A DNA stretch of 64,000 nucleotides from Bacteroidales bacterium (GTDB taxonomy: Bacteria > Bacteroidota > Bacteroidia > Bacteroidales > Tenuifilaceae), in NCBI GenBank assembly GCA_020636845.1, contig JACJXD010000002.1:427281-491280 (forward strand), written 5' to 3'. The translations under genes were made by a program, and so were the position numbers. Below are positions 1-8,367 of the stretch, piece by piece. Every line of letters starts with the position of its first letter. The stretch's first letter is position 1. The notes under the pieces were generated by a model. The model saw only the letters and a list, made by a program, of their open reading frames with translations. It was not told the DNA's origin and ran no database searches.

Positions 1-525
1 TACAGCGGACAAAACATAAAGGACTATTTAAGCGCTATCGATAATGTTAAAAAGGAGCCTTGGGTTGATGAAAACAGGTTAGGATGTATAGGTGCAAGTT
101 ATGGCGGTTATTCGGTATTTTACTTAGCCGGACATCACCAACATCGCTTTAAAGCATTTATTGCCCATTGTGGAATGTATAATCTGGAATCGTTTTATCC
201 GCAAACCGAAGAAACCTTCTTCCCAACATTCGATTTGGGCGGTGCTCCTTGGGATACCGATAATAAAGTGGCTCAGCGTAGCTATGCCAATTCGCCGCAT
301 AAATTTGTTAAGAACTGGGATACGCCTATTATGATTGTTGTGGGAGAGCATGACTATAGAATTCCATATACGCAAAGCCTTGAGGCTTTTGGTGCTGCGC
401 AGTTGCGTGGGATACCAAGTAAACTTTTATTCTTTCCTAACGAAACACACTTTGTTTCGAAACCTCAGGATGCAGTTGTTTGGCAACGTGAGTTTTTTGG
501 ATGGCTCGATAAGTGGTTAAAATAA
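1..525 (+). CDS. S9-family (prolyl oligopeptidase type) serine peptidase, C-terminal part
   Basis: The gene enters from the left edge in frame 1, so the start and any N-terminal beta-propeller are outside the window. The visible 174 residues are the alpha/beta-hydrolase catalytic half. The nucleophile elbow GASYGGY lies at about residues 50-56 of the fragment, an acid-loop region (VGEHDYRIPY) follows, and the catalytic His is in NETHFV near the end. The C-terminus (REFFGWLDKWLK) is typical of the family. These enzymes cleave short peptides, in this phylum usually in the periplasm. A strong hairpin terminator follows 12 bases after the stop. Family assignment is firm; substrate is unknown. Confidence 0.88.
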   Translation, partial: YSGQNIKDYLSAIDNVKKEPWVDENRLGCIGASYGGYSVFYLAGHHQHRFKAFIAHCGMYNLESFYPQTEETFFPTFDLGGAPWDTDNKVAQRSYANSPHKFVKNWDTPIMIVVGEHDYRIPYTQSLEAFGAAQLRGIPSKLLFFPNETHFVSKPQDAVVWQREFFGWLDKWLK

Positions 526-536
526 AAAATTCTTTA

Positions 537-568
537 CGCGCCCTGTTCAATTTGAGCAGGGCGTTTTT
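537..568 (+). terminator. Rho-independent terminator after the S9 peptidase
   Basis: Perfect 7-bp stem CGCCCTG / CAGGGCG (539-545 and 557-563) with an 11-base loop, followed by TTTTT. Confidence 0.85.
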
Positions 569-658
569 GTATCTAAAAAAGTTTATTATCGTAAAATGCA
601 ATTTGATTTGAATTGATTTATGCTGTTTATTTGTATGATATTTTGAAATAATAGCTAA

Positions 659-1864
659 ATGAATACAAAAGAAATTGAGGAAGAGGTTAAACGTGCATAC
701 CTCAATTACTTCGAAAGTTACTCGAAACGTAAGTGGGACGATACTGTAAAATGTTTTTCGAAGTCGATTTCAATGGTAGGTACTGGTGTTGATGAGGTTG
801 CCTACGATTCTAAGATTGTTAGAAGGCTTTTCCAGAGGGAATTTACTCAGGCTCCGAATCCAATTGATTATAACTTTAAAGAGTTAATAGTTTTTCCGCT
901 TAGCGAATCCTTAGCATACCTTGTTGCTTTGGTTGATATGCGCTGTGCTTTATCGGATGGCGATTTTGAGTATTTAAATAACCGAACTACGGCGATAATG
1001 GTAAAAGAAGATGGAGAATGGAAGTTATTGCATGGGCATTGGTCGCAACCGGTAAATATTCAGCGTAAAGGAGAAAGCGTTCCGCTACGCGCTGTTATAG
1101 AAAAGAATAAATTTTTGGAGTCCGAAATCTCAAATAAAGAGTTTGAACTGGAAGAACAAAACGAAAGGTTGCAGCGCTTAAATAAGTCTATGGCAAAGCT
1201 TTTTTCCATAGTATCTCACGATTTAAAAAGTCCTTTCAATGCTTTTTTGGGACTAACCGACCTTATGTTGTTGAATTTTGAGGAGGAGTTGGAGAACAAA
1301 AGTTATTTTAAAACTCGCTTACAACTTTTAAATGAACTGTCTCATAATCTTTACGATTTAACCGAGAATTTGTTAAACTGGGCACAGAGTAATATACAAG
1401 AGTTAAAGGTTAACAAGCGATTAATTCCAATAGATTTTCTCATTCAGAAGCAAGTTAATGCCTTAAGGGCTATGTGGATGAAAAAGGAAGTGGAATTTTC
1501 CGAAGATATAGAACATGAGTATATGATAAGTACGGATCCCGATTTGTTAGGAATCGTGGTGCGGAACCTGCTTACAAATGCCATTAAATTCTCTTATCCA
1601 AAAGGGAAAATTATAATTACGGGGAAACATGTTGGAAATTCTTTCAATATAACTTTTGCCGATCAGGGTGTGGGGATGGATGTAAATCAGGTTTCCAATC
1701 TTTTTAAAGGGTTAGAATCGAGTAGGGGAACTCAAAATGAGAAAGGAACGGGAGTTGGCCTTGCCACAGTTAAAACGTATTTATCTTTGTTAGGCGGCGA
1801 AATCTTTGTGACCTCGGAGTCGGGTAAGGGTTCCGAATTTACCATTAGCATTCCTAAGGAGTAA
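659..1864 (+). CDS. SnoaL/NTF2-like domain fused to a histidine kinase
   Basis: Residues 1 to about 130 have the look of a SnoaL/NTF2-like fold (YFESYSKRKWDD, then DGEWKLLHGHWS), normally a small-ligand pocket. A short coiled coil (about 140-175) leads to a HisKA domain with phospho-acceptor His187 in IVSHDLKSPF. The HATPase region has the N box around Asn307 (NLLTNAIKF), the G1 box DQGVGM and the G2 box GTGVGLATVKTYL. No membrane segment is seen, so it should be a soluble kinase that senses something through the N-terminal domain. No response regulator lies next to it; a CPBP-type membrane protein follows 6 bases later, probably co-transcribed. Kinase assignment is firm, the sensory domain call is from pattern only. 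Confidence 0.88.
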   Translation: MNTKEIEEEVKRAYLNYFESYSKRKWDDTVKCFSKSISMVGTGVDEVAYDSKIVRRLFQREFTQAPNPIDYNFKELIVFPLSESLAYLVALVDMRCALSDGDFEYLNNRTTAIMVKEDGEWKLLHGHWSQPVNIQRKGESVPLRAVIEKNKFLESEISNKEFELEEQNERLQRLNKSMAKLFSIVSHDLKSPFNAFLGLTDLMLLNFEEELENKSYFKTRLQLLNELSHNLYDLTENLLNWAQSNIQELKVNKRLIPIDFLIQKQVNALRAMWMKKEVEFSEDIEHEYMISTDPDLLGIVVRNLLTNAIKFSYPKGKIIITGKHVGNSFNITFADQGVGMDVNQVSNLFKGLESSRGTQNEKGTGVGLATVKTYLSLLGGEIFVTSESGKGSEFTISIPKE

Positions 1865-1870
1865 GTAAGA

Positions 1871-2485
1871 ATGGCAATAGTCGAACTGGTAATAATTTTT
1901 ATTGCGTTTCCGCTATTGTTCTATTTTGGAGTAGTTCCCGTGCCAAAGTTTATTCCATTGGTTGTTGCGTTTTTTTATGCGTTAATTTTTCTTCTTCGAA
2001 ATAAAGGATTTACTAACCAAAGTTGGAAAATTAAGAATAGAAACTTGCTTAAGGGAATTTTATTAAGAACCCTGTTTTTTATTGGCGTTACATGGTTGTT
2101 GACCTTTCTGCTGTTGCCCGATAGAATGTTCTTTTTGCCGAAGAAAAATTTAAAGCTATGGGTGGCCATTATGCTTTTTTACCCGATATGGTCGGCTTTT
2201 ACACAAGAGGTAATTTTTCGCCCATTCTTTTTCCAACGATACGCGAAAATATTTAAAAGGGGAAAAATATTGATAGTTATAAATGGGTTGCTTTTCGGAT
2301 TTATGCACATTATATTTCACAACTGGATTGCAGTGGCGGGGGCTACGGTAATGGGACTCGTATGGGCATATACTTATTCTAAACACAATTCTTTGTTGGC
2401 GGTTTCCATTGAACATGCACTGGTTGGCAACTGGATATACACTGTTGGATTTGGTTATTTTTTCTATGTTCCCGATTTTTATTGA
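1871..2485 (+). CDS. CPBP-family intramembrane protease homologue
   Basis: This 204-residue, strongly hydrophobic protein has several membrane helices. The three CPBP/Abi motifs are present: QEVIFR around Glu113-Arg117, FMHIIF with His146, and EHALVGN with His182 and Asn187. The first motif has Gln-Glu instead of the usual Glu-Glu pair, so activity is plausible but not certain. Family members include Rce1-like CAAX proteases and many uncharacterised bacterial membrane proteases. It starts 6 bases after the SnoaL-kinase stop, which suggests one operon and a possible shared signalling role (inference). Confidence 0.82.
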   Translation: MAIVELVIIFIAFPLLFYFGVVPVPKFIPLVVAFFYALIFLLRNKGFTNQSWKIKNRNLLKGILLRTLFFIGVTWLLTFLLLPDRMFFLPKKNLKLWVAIMLFYPIWSAFTQEVIFRPFFFQRYAKIFKRGKILIVINGLLFGFMHIIFHNWIAVAGATVMGLVWAYTYSKHNSLLAVSIEHALVGNWIYTVGFGYFFYVPDFY

Positions 2486-2677
2486 TGAAGTTAAAACAAA
2501 AAAGGCTTTTGTTTGATACGAACTTATCCTATGTACTTTCCTTTTGTTCTGCAAATATGCTTATTATTAGATGTATATTCTACATGATTTATTTCGTAAT
2601 AATTAATTTTGCATATTGACTTTGCGAATGGTAAAGTTGTATTTTAATGATGTTTATTTGCTAAAAACAAGGGAATA

Positions 2678-4126
2678 ATGAAAATTTCAAATTCAATTTT
2701 TATTGGTTTAGTGTCGCTTGCTTTAGTAGTAGGTGCTATAGGTTGTAAGAAGGATAAATCCATTCCAAGTTTAACAACGGTAGAGGTTACAAATATTGAG
2801 GCAACTTCTGCTACAAGCGGAGGAACACTAACGGACGATGGAGGGGCTACTGTTTTGTCGAAAGGAGTATGCTGGAGTGCACAGGAAAATCCAACGGTAG
2901 AAGACACAAAAACCGATGAAGGAAGCGGAAGTTCCAGTTTTACCAGTCAAATTGCAGGTTTAAGTGCCGGACAAACTTACCATGTAAGGGCGTATGCTAC
3001 CAATTCCGAAGGAATTGCTTATGGTAACGAATTGGTGTTTTCCACAAGTGCTACATTACCGGCAATAACAACAACCGAGGTTTCTTCGGTTACTAAAACT
3101 TCGGCGGTGAGCGGGGGAAATGTTACTGGCGATGGTGGTTCGGAAGTTACCGCTCGCGGAATATGCTGGAATACTGCTACTAATCCAACGGTTGATAACT
3201 TTAAAACAACCGAAGGCAGCGGCGTTGGGTCGTTTAGCAGTACAATGGCAGAGTTAACTGCCGGTACAACGTACTATGTACGTTCCTATGCCACAAATTC
3301 TGTAGGAACTGTTTATGGTAACGAGGTTTCTTTTACTACCGAATCCGACTTGCCCGATGTTACCGATAACGACAATATGATGTTGGGAAATCCTAGCGAG
3401 GCTGTTGCCAGCGAGGTTTATGCCAACAACTATTTAATGGTGAAATCGCAGTATTGCCTATCGTACAACAACTCGAAGGAAACGATGAACTGGACAAGTT
3501 GGCATTTGTACTCGGGAGATCTTGGTAGTGCTCCGCGTCAGAATGATTTTAGATCTGACGGAACCTTGCCATCTTCATGGTACCACGTTACATCGTCCGA
3601 CTATCAGTATTCCACTTACGGATTCGACCGTGGACATATGTGTCCAAGTGCCGATAGAACGGCAACTGTAGCGGATAACTCCGCAACTTTCCTAATGACT
3701 AATATGATTCCTCAGGCTCCTAATAATAACCAGCAAACATGGGGCAACTTGGAAGACTATGAGCGCTCGTTAGTTGATAGCGGAAACGAACTTTATATTA
3801 TTAGCGGCCCGTACGGACAAGGTGGAACAAGTTCGGTAGGAACCTTCGATGTGTTGGCTTCGGGTGTTGTTGTGCCAAGCCAAACATGGAAAATTATTGT
3901 GGTAATTTCTAATGGCGATAACGATTTAAGCAGAATTACTACGTCAACTCGTGTAATTGCCGTAATAATGCCGAATACCCAAACTTGTAACCAGCACCCT
4001 TGGTCGTATTATAGGGTTAGCGTAGATTCTCTTGAATCTCTTACGGGGTACGATTTTTTATCGAATGTTCCTGCTGATATTCAAAATGTAATAGAGGCCA
4101 GTGTCGATAATGTTTCGGTAAAATAG
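2678..4126 (+). CDS. Lipoprotein with two fibronectin-like repeats and a DNA/RNA non-specific endonuclease domain
   Basis: The N-terminus is a lipoprotein signal ending in VGAIGCKKD. Two related repeats of about 90 residues follow (about 36-122 and 129-217), each with the pattern SGG...DGG...GVCW or GICW, then YHVRAYATNS or YYVRSYATNS and YGNE. From about residue 235 to the end is a NUC-type beta-beta-alpha-metal endonuclease: the signature DRGHM carries the general base His320, and the metal-binding Asn is expected in the NNNQQTWGNLE segment. The protein should sit on the outer envelope and cut DNA or RNA, for nutrient scavenging, biofilm DNA degradation or defence. A terminator follows. Role is inferred; domain calls are strong. 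Confidence 0.88.
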   Translation: MKISNSIFIGLVSLALVVGAIGCKKDKSIPSLTTVEVTNIEATSATSGGTLTDDGGATVLSKGVCWSAQENPTVEDTKTDEGSGSSSFTSQIAGLSAGQTYHVRAYATNSEGIAYGNELVFSTSATLPAITTTEVSSVTKTSAVSGGNVTGDGGSEVTARGICWNTATNPTVDNFKTTEGSGVGSFSSTMAELTAGTTYYVRSYATNSVGTVYGNEVSFTTESDLPDVTDNDNMMLGNPSEAVASEVYANNYLMVKSQYCLSYNNSKETMNWTSWHLYSGDLGSAPRQNDFRSDGTLPSSWYHVTSSDYQYSTYGFDRGHMCPSADRTATVADNSATFLMTNMIPQAPNNNQQTWGNLEDYERSLVDSGNELYIISGPYGQGGTSSVGTFDVLASGVVVPSQTWKIIVVISNGDNDLSRITTSTRVIAVIMPNTQTCNQHPWSYYRVSVDSLESLTGYDFLSNVPADIQNVIEASVDNVSVK

Positions 4127-4149
4127 TAGAAGCAATAAAGTAACAGTGT

Positions 4150-4182
4150 AAAGGATGTCTCGATGTTGGGACATCCTTTTTT
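4150..4182. terminator. Terminator between convergent genes
   Basis: Perfect 10-bp stem AAAGGATGTC / GACATCCTTT with a 10-base loop and a T-run at the right. It lies between the nuclease stop and the stop of the convergent LexA-like gene, and may serve mainly the plus-strand gene. Confidence 0.8.
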
Positions 4183-4184
4183 GT

Positions 4185-4982
4185 TTACAAATTGGTATTG
4201 TCCTTTAATTGTTCCAATTCGTTTTTTAAGTCCGATATGAGGTGTTGAATTTTGTTTTTTGCCACATCGTTAGCGTTGGGTAGTTGTGTGGATATATAGC
4301 CAACGGCTTTCCATATTTCAATAATTTCGGACAGGTTTACTGTATAGGCCTTGTATTCCGGATTGTCGGACTTTAGCAGCAGTTGCTGATTGCTGTCTGC
4401 CTCCTTTTCAATACGTTTGTAAACAATGCCGTCGGTTTTTGTTATCACAATATATGGCTTGCCATATTCAATATCGCTCATGTCAGCAACGTACTCGCAA
4501 ATTATGTAGGAACCCGAAGGTATTGGTTCCATGCTGTTGCCGCTGATTTGAAACACCCTGTATGTTCGGTTATTCTTAAACTCAGGCAGAGGTAAATCGA
4601 AAATAGGTAGGTTTTCAATAAATTCCGGATCGCTGTAGCCAACCGTGTAGCCTGCTGCCGCTTTTTGCGGAACCAGGGCAAAACGCTCTTCGTTCGAACT
4701 GTTTACCACGGTGGTCAAAACCTTGAAGTTGTTAGCGTTGCTGTTGGAACTATTCAAGTTGATACCTGTTTCATCTTCCCACAACCTTGCATTTATTAGC
4801 GTATCCAGGTTAAGTCCAAAGTAGTTGGCAAGGAACTGTAGCAACTCGAGTTTTGGCAGAGCTCTGTCTTCTTCGTACGATCCTATTTTATATCGGCTTA
4901 TACCCAGTTTCTTTGCCAAATCGTCCTGTGTTAACCCGTGAGTTTTTCGCAAAAATTTAATATTCTTACCTACATTATCCAT
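4185..4982 (-). CDS. LexA/CI-like XRE repressor with S24 auto-peptidase domain
   Basis: Residues 1-62 are an XRE/Cro-type helix-turn-helix (LTQDDLAKKLGISRYKIGSYEEDRALPK). The C-terminal S24 domain has Ser150 in GNSMEP and Lys189 in IVYKR, a 39-residue spacing close to that of LexA, and a likely self-cleavage Ala110-Gly111 bond in KAAAGYT. The expected behaviour is repression until RecA-stimulated self-cleavage after DNA damage. It is transcribed away from the radical-SAM repair gene across a 71-base gap packed with palindromes, so it most likely controls that operon and itself. A phage-type repressor origin is possible, but no prophage genes are nearby. Confidence 0.9.
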   Translation of the reverse strand: MDNVGKNIKFLRKTHGLTQDDLAKKLGISRYKIGSYEEDRALPKLELLQFLANYFGLNLDTLINARLWEDETGINLNSSNSNANNFKVLTTVVNSSNEERFALVPQKAAAGYTVGYSDPEFIENLPIFDLPLPEFKNNRTYRVFQISGNSMEPIPSGSYIICEYVADMSDIEYGKPYIVITKTDGIVYKRIEKEADSNQQLLLKSDNPEYKAYTVNLSEIIEIWKAVGYISTQLPNANDVAKNKIQHLISDLKNELEQLKDNTNL

Positions 4983-4999
4983 GATGAAATTTTTTACAA

Positions 5000-5052
5000 A
5001 GTAATAAATAAATTACTAAAATAATTAGTATTTTTGCTAAAAATATTAGCAA
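5000..5052. promoter_or_regulatory. Probable operators of the LexA-like repressor in the divergent promoter region
   Basis: Three inverted repeats lie in the 71-base gap: AGTAAT-N6-ATTACT at 5000-5017, TACTAA-N5-TTAGTA at 5014-5030 and TTGCTAA-N5-TTAGCAA at 5034-5052. The last two share the half-site TRCTAA with identical 5-base spacing, as expected of two operators for one dimeric repressor. The last one ends one base before the ATG of the radical-SAM gene, so binding would block its expression. Confidence 0.65.
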
Positions 5053-5053
5053 T

Positions 5054-6325
5054 ATGCCAATTCCAATTGCCGAAAAGTTAAAAATACTTGCCGGTGCAGC
5101 AAAGTATGACGTTTCGTGCGCTTCGAGCGGAAGTAAGCGTACCAACAGCGCGCAGGGCTTTGGTAATGCTACGTACGGTGGAATTTGTCATAGTTTTACC
5201 GAGGATGGCAGGTGCATTTCGCTGCTAAAGGTGATGTTGACTAATTACTGCATTAACGATTGTGCTTATTGTATAAGTAGAAGCAGCAACGATATTCCTC
5301 GGGCAACTTTTACCGTAAAGGAGCTGGTGACGCTAACATCCGAATTTTATCGGCGGAATTACATCGAAGGCTTGTTTCTGAGTTCCGGAATACTTAAAAA
5401 TGCCGATTACACCATGGAACGAATGGTGGCTGTTGCCAAGGAGCTAAGGTTAAATGAGCATTACAACGGTTATATACATTTAAAAGCCATACCGGGTGCA
5501 AGTCGCAAGTTGATTCACGAGGCCGGCCTTTATGCCGACAGGCTTAGCGTGAACATGGAAATTGCTTCCGAGCCTAACCTTAAAATGCTGGCGCCGCAAA
5601 AGGATTATAACAGCATACTTACTCCCATGCATGTAATTAAGGATGAGATTGTCCAAAATGCGGAGGAGCGAAGAAAGTTTCGCAGAGCCCCTCGTTTTTC
5701 GCCTGCGGGTCAAAGTACACAGCTTATTATAGGTGCAACAAACGATACCGATTACCGGATATTAAATGTGGCTACAAATCTTTATAAAGGGCAGAATTTA
5801 AAAAGGGTTTACTATTCGGGATACCTTCCCGTTAACTCTTACGACAATCGGCTTCCGGCAATTGTGTCGCCTCCGCTTAAAAGGGAAAACCGGCTTTACC
5901 AGGCCGATTGGCTGTTACGGTTTTACTATTTTTCCGTTGACGAAATCGTAAACCCTACACACCAACTTTTGGATTTGGATGTGGATCCCAAGTTGGCCTA
6001 TGCGCTTCGAAATCCGCACCTGTTTCCCATCGATGTTAATACGGCAAGTTATGAGTTGCTACTCAGGGTACCGGGCATTGGCGTTAAATCGGCACAAATA
6101 ATTGTGCGCGCTCGGAGGTATCGAAAGCTTAACGTTACAAATCTTAAGAAGATAGGGGTGGTGCTTAAAAGAGCCCGGTACTTTATTGTTTGTAACGAGT
6201 TGCCGAATGTTACCATTCAGGACCTTAAGCCGGAAAGCGTAAAAAGGCAAATAATGCTAAGCGAGACTACTCCCAGGCGGACGAAAAAAGAGCTATATAC
6301 ACAGCTGGAATTGTTTCCGCATTAG
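5054..6325 (+). CDS. Putative DNA modification/repair radical SAM protein (TIGR03916-type)
   Basis: The radical SAM cluster motif is CINDCAYC with Cys66, Cys70 and Cys73. A helix-hairpin-helix DNA-binding segment lies at about 325-365 (DVNTASYELLLRVPGIGVKSAQIIVRARRYR). This combination, together with the next gene, matches the family described as linked to uracil-DNA glycosylase-like proteins and thought to act in DNA repair or base modification; the reaction is not known. It starts directly after a palindrome in the region shared with the divergent LexA-like gene, which suggests damage-inducible expression. The downstream gene begins 56 bases later. Confidence 0.88.
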   Translation: MPIPIAEKLKILAGAAKYDVSCASSGSKRTNSAQGFGNATYGGICHSFTEDGRCISLLKVMLTNYCINDCAYCISRSSNDIPRATFTVKELVTLTSEFYRRNYIEGLFLSSGILKNADYTMERMVAVAKELRLNEHYNGYIHLKAIPGASRKLIHEAGLYADRLSVNMEIASEPNLKMLAPQKDYNSILTPMHVIKDEIVQNAEERRKFRRAPRFSPAGQSTQLIIGATNDTDYRILNVATNLYKGQNLKRVYYSGYLPVNSYDNRLPAIVSPPLKRENRLYQADWLLRFYYFSVDEIVNPTHQLLDLDVDPKLAYALRNPHLFPIDVNTASYELLLRVPGIGVKSAQIIVRARRYRKLNVTNLKKIGVVLKRARYFIVCNELPNVTIQDLKPESVKRQIMLSETTPRRTKKELYTQLELFPH

Positions 6326-6381
6326 CATGGGCCGAGTTTAAACTGCCACCTCTAATTTGTACAGTATTAATAAGTTTTGCG

Positions 6382-7161
6382 ATGAATATTTTTTTATACG
6401 ACGGAACATTCGAGGGATTTTTGTCGGCGGTATTCTATGCCTACGCAAGGAAAGTTTTCCCGGACAAAATTTGTGGAAACAACCTTTTTCAGAAGGATAT
6501 GTTTGCCGAAGAGTTTACCGTTTACACCAACACGGAGTACGCTCAAAGAGTTTGGAACGGTATCGAAAAAAAAGCCTCGAAGTTTATTTGCCAAAAAGTA
6601 TTCAGGGTGTTTCTGTCCGAAATGTCCGATGTGGAGATGCTACTTTTCGATTACATAAAGTTAACGCTTGGTTCTCGCTTCTCAATCGATGAGGATTACA
6701 GTAACAGCACGGTTTTGGAGTTTAATAACATTTACAAGAAGGTGACAAGGGAAGCCCAAAAGGTTGTTATGTTTGTTCGTTTTCAGAAGACGGCCGACGG
6801 TATTTACTTTGCCCCTTTTGACCCGGCCTACAATGTGCTTTCCTTAACCATTAACCATTTTAAGGAACGTTTTGCCGATCAGCAGTGGGTTATTTACGAC
6901 ACCCGCCGAAATTACGGCTTTTACTACAATTTACACGATGTGGAGGAAGTTAGGATTAGCGATAGCAATATTAACTTTTTCACCGGAAAAGTTAATAAGG
7001 ATGCTATGGACGACAGCGAGCTTAACTTTCAGGAAATATGGAACTGCTATTACCAATCGACCACCATTAAAGAGCGAAAAAATTTAAAGCTTCATAAACA
7101 GTTTTTACCCAAAAGATTTTGGAAGTACCTACCGGAAAAGAATTTTTTAGAGGATAGGTAG
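6382..7161 (+). CDS. Putative DNA-repair protein, partner of the radical SAM gene (TIGR03915-type)
   Basis: This 259-residue protein opens with FLYDGTFEGFLSAVFYAY, the usual start of the TIGR03915 family, which travels with the radical SAM/HhH gene just upstream. In some bacteria the family is fused to a uracil-DNA-glycosylase domain; no glycosylase motifs are seen here and no such gene follows, so this is the stand-alone form. Late segments (FAPFDPAYNVLSLTINHFKERF, QQWVIYDTRRNYGFYY) are conserved-looking. The start ATG at 6382 follows an in-frame region without better options. Function is inferred from the partnership only. Confidence 0.82.
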   Translation: MNIFLYDGTFEGFLSAVFYAYARKVFPDKICGNNLFQKDMFAEEFTVYTNTEYAQRVWNGIEKKASKFICQKVFRVFLSEMSDVEMLLFDYIKLTLGSRFSIDEDYSNSTVLEFNNIYKKVTREAQKVVMFVRFQKTADGIYFAPFDPAYNVLSLTINHFKERFADQQWVIYDTRRNYGFYYNLHDVEEVRISDSNINFFTGKVNKDAMDDSELNFQEIWNCYYQSTTIKERKNLKLHKQFLPKRFWKYLPEKNFLEDR

Positions 7162-7326
7162 AACTTGTAACTGTTTAATAGGGTTTGTTTAGTTGCAAGG
7201 ATAAATAGGTCACCTAAAAAATCTATTGATAAATAACGTTTTAGAAGTTGGTTACCCGAGTTGTCTTAATTTGTTTTTTTACGGTTTGGGTTATGCCTAT
7301 GAACTATTTTGTTGGCAGTGGGTGTT

Positions 7327-8367
7327 TTAGTTCGCTATAATGACTTCTACATTATACCTATGTTCTCCTTTAATTCTTTCTCCATTTAAATCTTTAAAAT
7401 TCGAAATGTCCCGAGTTTTTTTATACGGATCATAAACAAAACAATATAACTTATTTAACCATTGACATTCGTGGTATGATTCGAAATCTATTTTCAATTC
7501 TTCTATAAAGTGCGTTTCATTTGTATCTTTTGATTTTATCATCTTTACTTCAATCAAAATTCGTTCTTCTCTTATTATTAAATCAATTTTTGTTGATTTT
7601 GCACCAACTTTTGGAATTGGGTCTTCATCTCTAAGATTAGGAAATATTGATTTTAGTATTACATATAAAATATCTTGCACATCATATTCATCTTCAATTA
7701 TATATTCAGGATGGTCTTTCCTTCTATCTTTTATAATCTTTTGAATAGCATTGCTAAAATTATTTAATACATATTGAACAATTTCTTCCGCTGATTTATT
7801 GATGAATTTAATTTTTAATAGATAAATTTCAATATCTTCTAAAAGTATTTGCAATTGAACATCTATGTCACATCCTATAGTAACGCTTTGCAATGAGGAA
7901 TTAAACTCAATTTCATTCACAGAATCTATGTCAAAGACCTTTTTTATAAGTATAGATAAAGGCTCATTTGGTAATTCTGTAACCTCTTTTATTAATTGTG
8001 TTTTAAGAGATGGTTCTATTTTGGTAAGGAAATATTTTTGTTTTAAGTCGCTTTGATTGAACTTATTTTTTAATTGCGTGATTAATTCATTTTTTGCAGA
8101 CAAATACAAACCTGCAAATTTGTAAATATTTGAAGTAGCACTTATCCCCTTAATAGGTGTCTTTGAAACAATAGAAGTAACTTTTGAAATATCTACATAT
8201 TCTTTTTTATAACCAATAAGCGCAACTTCTTCATCAGGCGATAATTCAAAAATATAATTTGTCAATGATTCACAAGATTGTATGTACAAATAGGCGGCTA
8301 ACTCAATATTTTTGTATTGGAATAACTTTTCTTTATTGTTTTTTAATATTTCTCTTAAATAAACCAT
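7327..8367 (-). CDS. PD-(D/E)XK nuclease, probable effector of the adjacent Argonaute
   Basis: The C-terminal 130 residues are a PD-(D/E)XK nuclease domain with Asp262, Glu273 and Lys275 in KIDLI...ILIEVK, preceded by the segment EDEYDVQDILYVILK that marks a recurrent restriction-type effector family, and followed by LYCFVYDP. The first 200 residues are helical, of unknown fold, and could mediate contact with Argonaute. The start overlaps the end of the Argonaute gene by 13 bases, so the two are translationally coupled. It may belong to the nuclease effectors of catalytically inactive long pAgos (bAgaN-like), but that exact grouping is my inference. It is AT-rich relative to its flanks. Confidence 0.85.
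   Translation of the reverse strand: MVYLREILKNNKEKLFQYKNIELAAYLYIQSCESLTNYIFELSPDEEVALIGYKKEYVDISKVTSIVSKTPIKGISATSNIYKFAGLYLSAKNELITQLKNKFNQSDLKQKYFLTKIEPSLKTQLIKEVTELPNEPLSILIKKVFDIDSVNEIEFNSSLQSVTIGCDIDVQLQILLEDIEIYLLKIKFINKSAEEIVQYVLNNFSNAIQKIIKDRRKDHPEYIIEDEYDVQDILYVILKSIFPNLRDEDPIPKVGAKSTKIDLIIREERILIEVKMIKSKDTNETHFIEELKIDFESYHECQWLNKLYCFVYDPYKKTRDISNFKDLNGERIKGEHRYNVEVIIAN

Noticed and set aside
4185..4982. Prophage repressor
   Set aside because: The HTH-S24 architecture occurs in phages, but no integrase, capsid or tail genes flank it and its neighbours are repair genes.
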